Shown here piece by piece: positions 13,614 through 15,839 of a stretch of 15,839 nucleotides of DNA. Location: NCBI GenBank assembly GCA_029982105.1, contig JARRCQ010000009.1:1-15839 (forward strand). The letters run 5' to 3'. A program made the position numbers and the translations under genes. The notes under the pieces were generated by a model. The model was not told the origin of the DNA. It saw nothing but the letters and a program-made list of their open reading frames with translations, and did no database searches. The first letter of the stretch is position 1. Every line of letters starts with the position of its first letter. This DNA is from Candidatus Atribacteria bacterium (GTDB lineage Bacteria > Atribacterota > Atribacteria > Atribacterales > Caldatribacteriaceae).

Positions 13614-14627
13614 ATGTGGAGCAAAAGATTAGGAATTGACCTGGGTACAGCTACCACTTTAATCTATGTTTATGGGAAAGGCATAGTTCTTAATGAACCA
13701 TCAGTAGTAGCTATATCTAAACATACTAATGAGATTTTGGCTATTGGTAGAGAAGCCTGGGAGATGATTGGTAAAACTCCTGAATATATAGTGGCTCACC
13801 GTCCTCTTCGAGAAGGAGTAATCAGTGATTATGAAGTTACTCGAAGAATGTTAACTTACTTTATTCAACGAGTATGCGGTAAAAGTCTCTTTAAGCCTGA
13901 TATAGTGGTGTGTATTCCTTCAGGAGGAACAGAAGTAGAAAAGAGAGCAGTATTAGATGCTGCTTATCGAGCCGGGGCAAGAAAAGCTTATCTCATAGAA
14001 GAACCTATGGCTGCTGCCTTAGGCGCGGGTATAGATATTACTGGTCCTTCGGGAAGTATGGTAATTGACATGGGTGGAGGTACCACCGATATTGCCGTTC
14101 TTTCTCTGGGGGGGGTGGTAGTCAGTCAGTCAGTACGGGTGGCTGGAGATCAATTAGATGATGCTATAGCCAAACATCTGCGCAAGAAATTTAATCTCTT
14201 GATAGGAGAGAGAACCGCAGAAGTTATTAAAATTGAAATTGGTTGGGCTATTCCTCCTAAAGAGGAAAAAATTCTCAAAGTTAAAGGGCGAGATTTAGTT
14301 TCTGGTTTACCTAAGGAAGTTACCCTCACCTCTTCAGAAATATATAAGTGTTTGAGTGAACAACTTACTGCTGTAGCAGAGACAGCTCGTTCGGTGTTAG
14401 AAAAGACCCCTCCGGAATTAGCAGCTGATATAGGAGAAAAAGGTATTTGTTTAACTGGAGGAGGATCCCTCTTGCGGGGTATAGATGAGATGCTCAGCAA
14501 AGCCCTGGGTACCCCGGTATACGTTGCAGAAGACCCTATTTCCTGTGTAGCCTTGGGAGCAGGTAAGGTATTGGATTATTTGAAATTGTTAAGAGATGGA
14601 TTTCTGTACACTAAAAGGGAGAGATAA
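13614..14627 (+). CDS. mreB: Rod-shape actin homologue MreB/Mbl
   Basis: 337 residues of bacterial actin. It forms ATP-dependent filaments under the membrane that guide the elongation machinery. G7-I-D-L-G-T-A-T-T15 (phosphate loop 1, where A-N-T is more usual), E129-E-P-M-A-A-A-L-G-A-G, I151-D-M-G-G-G-T-T-D159 (phosphate loop 2) and L280-T-G-G-G-S-L-L287 (adenosine loop) are in the correct order. MreB and Mbl cannot be told apart with confidence. GGGAGGA (13599-13605) serves this ATG; an ATG five bases earlier is out of frame. It starts 18 nt after murA and stops 6 nt before the peptidase gene, so the three are probably one operon. No mreC/mreD is in view. Confidence 0.93.
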   Translation: MWSKRLGIDLGTATTLIYVYGKGIVLNEPSVVAISKHTNEILAIGREAWEMIGKTPEYIVAHRPLREGVISDYEVTRRMLTYFIQRVCGKSLFKPDIVVCIPSGGTEVEKRAVLDAAYRAGARKAYLIEEPMAAALGAGIDITGPSGSMVIDMGGGTTDIAVLSLGGVVVSQSVRVAGDQLDDAIAKHLRKKFNLLIGERTAEVIKIEIGWAIPPKEEKILKVKGRDLVSGLPKEVTLTSSEIYKCLSEQLTAVAETARSVLEKTPPELAADIGEKGICLTGGGSLLRGIDEMLSKALGTPVYVAEDPISCVALGAGKVLDYLKLLRDGFLYTKRER

Positions 14628-14633
14628 TTAGGT

Positions 14634-15839
14634 TTGAGAATTCGATTTAAAAGATGGTATTGGTTTATTCCGATTTTAATCTGTCTTTGCTTAGTTATCT
14701 TTTTCTGGAGAGAGAATACTCCTCCTAACGCTTATCCTTATTCGTATTTCCCTTTTTCTCACATTCAAAGAGGTATGAAGGCGATAGGGAAAACCGTTTT
14801 TTACGGTACTAAAATCGAAGATTTTCAATTAGAAGTAATAGATGTAGTAGAAGGAAAGAAAGTAGAAGAAAGTTACTTTGTGGTTCGAGTGATAGATAAG
14901 AAACTTCAAGAAATGGGTGGAATATCGGCAGGAATGAGTGGCTCTCCGGTTTTTATTCAGGGCGAAATAGCTGGGGCACTTTCTTATAGCTGGGAGACTA
15001 AGGATAACTTGATAGGAGTGGTAACTCCTATAGAAGCTATGCTTTCTTTGTGGGAGAAAGAAGCTCCTCAAGGTGAGGAAGTTACTCCTTCTCCTTTGAT
15101 TCCGGGGTCAACCGTGTTAATTTCGGGTTGGGGAGAAAGGGCTAGTGAGAAAATAACTGATAAATTGAAAAAAGACTTTTCTCTAAGAAAGGTTTTTTCT
15201 ACTCCTCTGCTCTCTGTGGGTGGGGAAGAAACTGTGGTAGAGGATAACTCTTTACAACCTGGAAGCGCTATTGGAATTCAATTGGTTAAAGGTGATGCTG
15301 AGGTAATGAGTATTGGGACTCTTACCTTTCGTGATGGAGACCGGATATTAGCCTTAGGACATCCTTTCCTTCATCGGGGTAAAGCCAATTATTTTCTTTC
15401 TTCGGTCTATGTGAATTTTAGCTTGCAAGGGTTAGACCTTCCTTTTAAGGTAGGGAAGGTGATAAAGGAAGTAGGAGTTGTGGAAGAAGATCGAAGTGCT
15501 GGAGTGGCAGGTAAGATAGGGGTAATGCCTGAAGTAAGTGAGATTAAAATTAAGGTTAGAAATGGGAGCAAAGGAGAGAGAGAATACAATTTTGAAGTGG
15601 TAAGGGAGGAAGATATTTTAGTAGATATGTTACCGGAGTTGGTTTTGGATGCTATGGATAGAAGTATAGACTCCCAAATACCTGGTAGCGCAAATGTAAA
15701 GCTTAATATGGAAGGAGAAAATTTCTCCTGGCAAGAGGAATTTTTCTGGATAAGTGATTCAGATATTGCTAGTGTTACTTCCATTAATTTGGGAGAAGTG
15801 TTTAAAATTGTATTGAGTAACCCTTGTCGGAAAATTGAT
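14634..15839 (+). CDS. SpoIVB-type S55 peptidase domain protein (partial, runs off the right edge)
   Basis: An open frame of 402 codons that is still open at the window's end. It has a basic N-terminus, a membrane helix (about 8-25) and then an extracytoplasmic domain with S55-family blocks: R-G-M-K-A-I-G-K-T-V-F-Y-G-T near 50-64, G100-M-S-G-S-P105 containing the candidate nucleophilic serine, G-T-L-T-F-R-D-G-D near 228-236, and G-H243-P-F with the candidate histidine. No PDZ domain is seen before the peptidase domain, unlike SpoIVB. This matches the broader non-sporulation S55 family found in several phyla, so the protein should not be read as proof of sporulation. The TTG start is chosen because GGGAGAG (14618-14624) lies 9 nt upstream and no earlier start fits. 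It is coupled to mreB by a 6-nt gap, suggesting an envelope role. Confidence 0.82.
   Translation, partial: MRIRFKRWYWFIPILICLCLVIFFWRENTPPNAYPYSYFPFSHIQRGMKAIGKTVFYGTKIEDFQLEVIDVVEGKKVEESYFVVRVIDKKLQEMGGISAGMSGSPVFIQGEIAGALSYSWETKDNLIGVVTPIEAMLSLWEKEAPQGEEVTPSPLIPGSTVLISGWGERASEKITDKLKKDFSLRKVFSTPLLSVGGEETVVEDNSLQPGSAIGIQLVKGDAEVMSIGTLTFRDGDRILALGHPFLHRGKANYFLSSVYVNFSLQGLDLPFKVGKVIKEVGVVEEDRSAGVAGKIGVMPEVSEIKIKVRNGSKGEREYNFEVVREEDILVDMLPELVLDAMDRSIDSQIPGSANVKLNMEGENFSWQEEFFWISDSDIASVTSINLGEVFKIVLSNPCRKID

Noticed and set aside
14634..15839. Evidence for a spore-forming host from a SpoIVB-like protein
   Set aside because: S55 domains of this kind occur widely outside spore formers, the PDZ domain is absent, and no other spo gene is present in the window.

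Overview
The window comes from a bacterial chromosome of low to moderate G+C (A/T-rich by eye, not counted). Every gene I can support lies on the + strand. Purine-rich GGAGG-type ribosome sites, frequent TTG/GTG starts, very short intergenic gaps inside operons, a ferritin-like protein of the type seen in anaerobes, class I (iron-sulfur) fumarase in two subunits and a SpoIVB-type S55 peptidase point to an anaerobic Firmicutes-like or deep-branching lineage (Atribacterota- or Thermotogota-like). I cannot fix the phylum from the sequence alone.

Layout. 1-197: the edge of a dispersed repeat and a strong hairpin. 198-626: a small lipoprotein of unknown function whose last codons lie in a repeat unit. 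627-963: hairpin repeats. 964-1761: a classical short-chain dehydrogenase. 1762-2251: a second hairpin-repeat island with a likely terminator. 2252-6121: a tight cluster of an MFS transporter, a divergent PHP-domain protein, a PfkB-family sugar-phosphate kinase and a ferritin-like protein with an encapsulin-targeting-like tail. 6122-6757: the largest hairpin-repeat island, ending in an extended -10 promoter. 6758-7741: an aldo/keto reductase. 7805-12218: fumarase alpha and beta, a membrane-anchored SDH-family serine protease and topoisomerase III. 12336-15839: murA, mreB and an S55-peptidase-domain protein that runs off the right edge.

Function. The first gene cluster looks catabolic or redox-related (uptake, sugar-phosphate phosphorylation, iron storage). 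The second half mixes central metabolism (fumarase) with housekeeping: DNA decatenation, the first committed step of peptidoglycan synthesis, cell-shape actin and an envelope-facing peptidase.

The most unusual material is not protein-coding. Four intergenic islands hold many short hairpins whose stems differ in sequence but keep their pairing. Eight copies of a quasi-palindromic tag close to CTACGGCGTAAG accompany them, with A-rich linkers between. Two further hairpins share a different design (GTCA followed by an 8-bp stem and a 9-nt loop). This looks like a composite REP/BIME-like repeat family that I do not recognise. The other item worth checking is the ferritin-like protein, which appears to carry an encapsulation peptide although no shell gene is present here.
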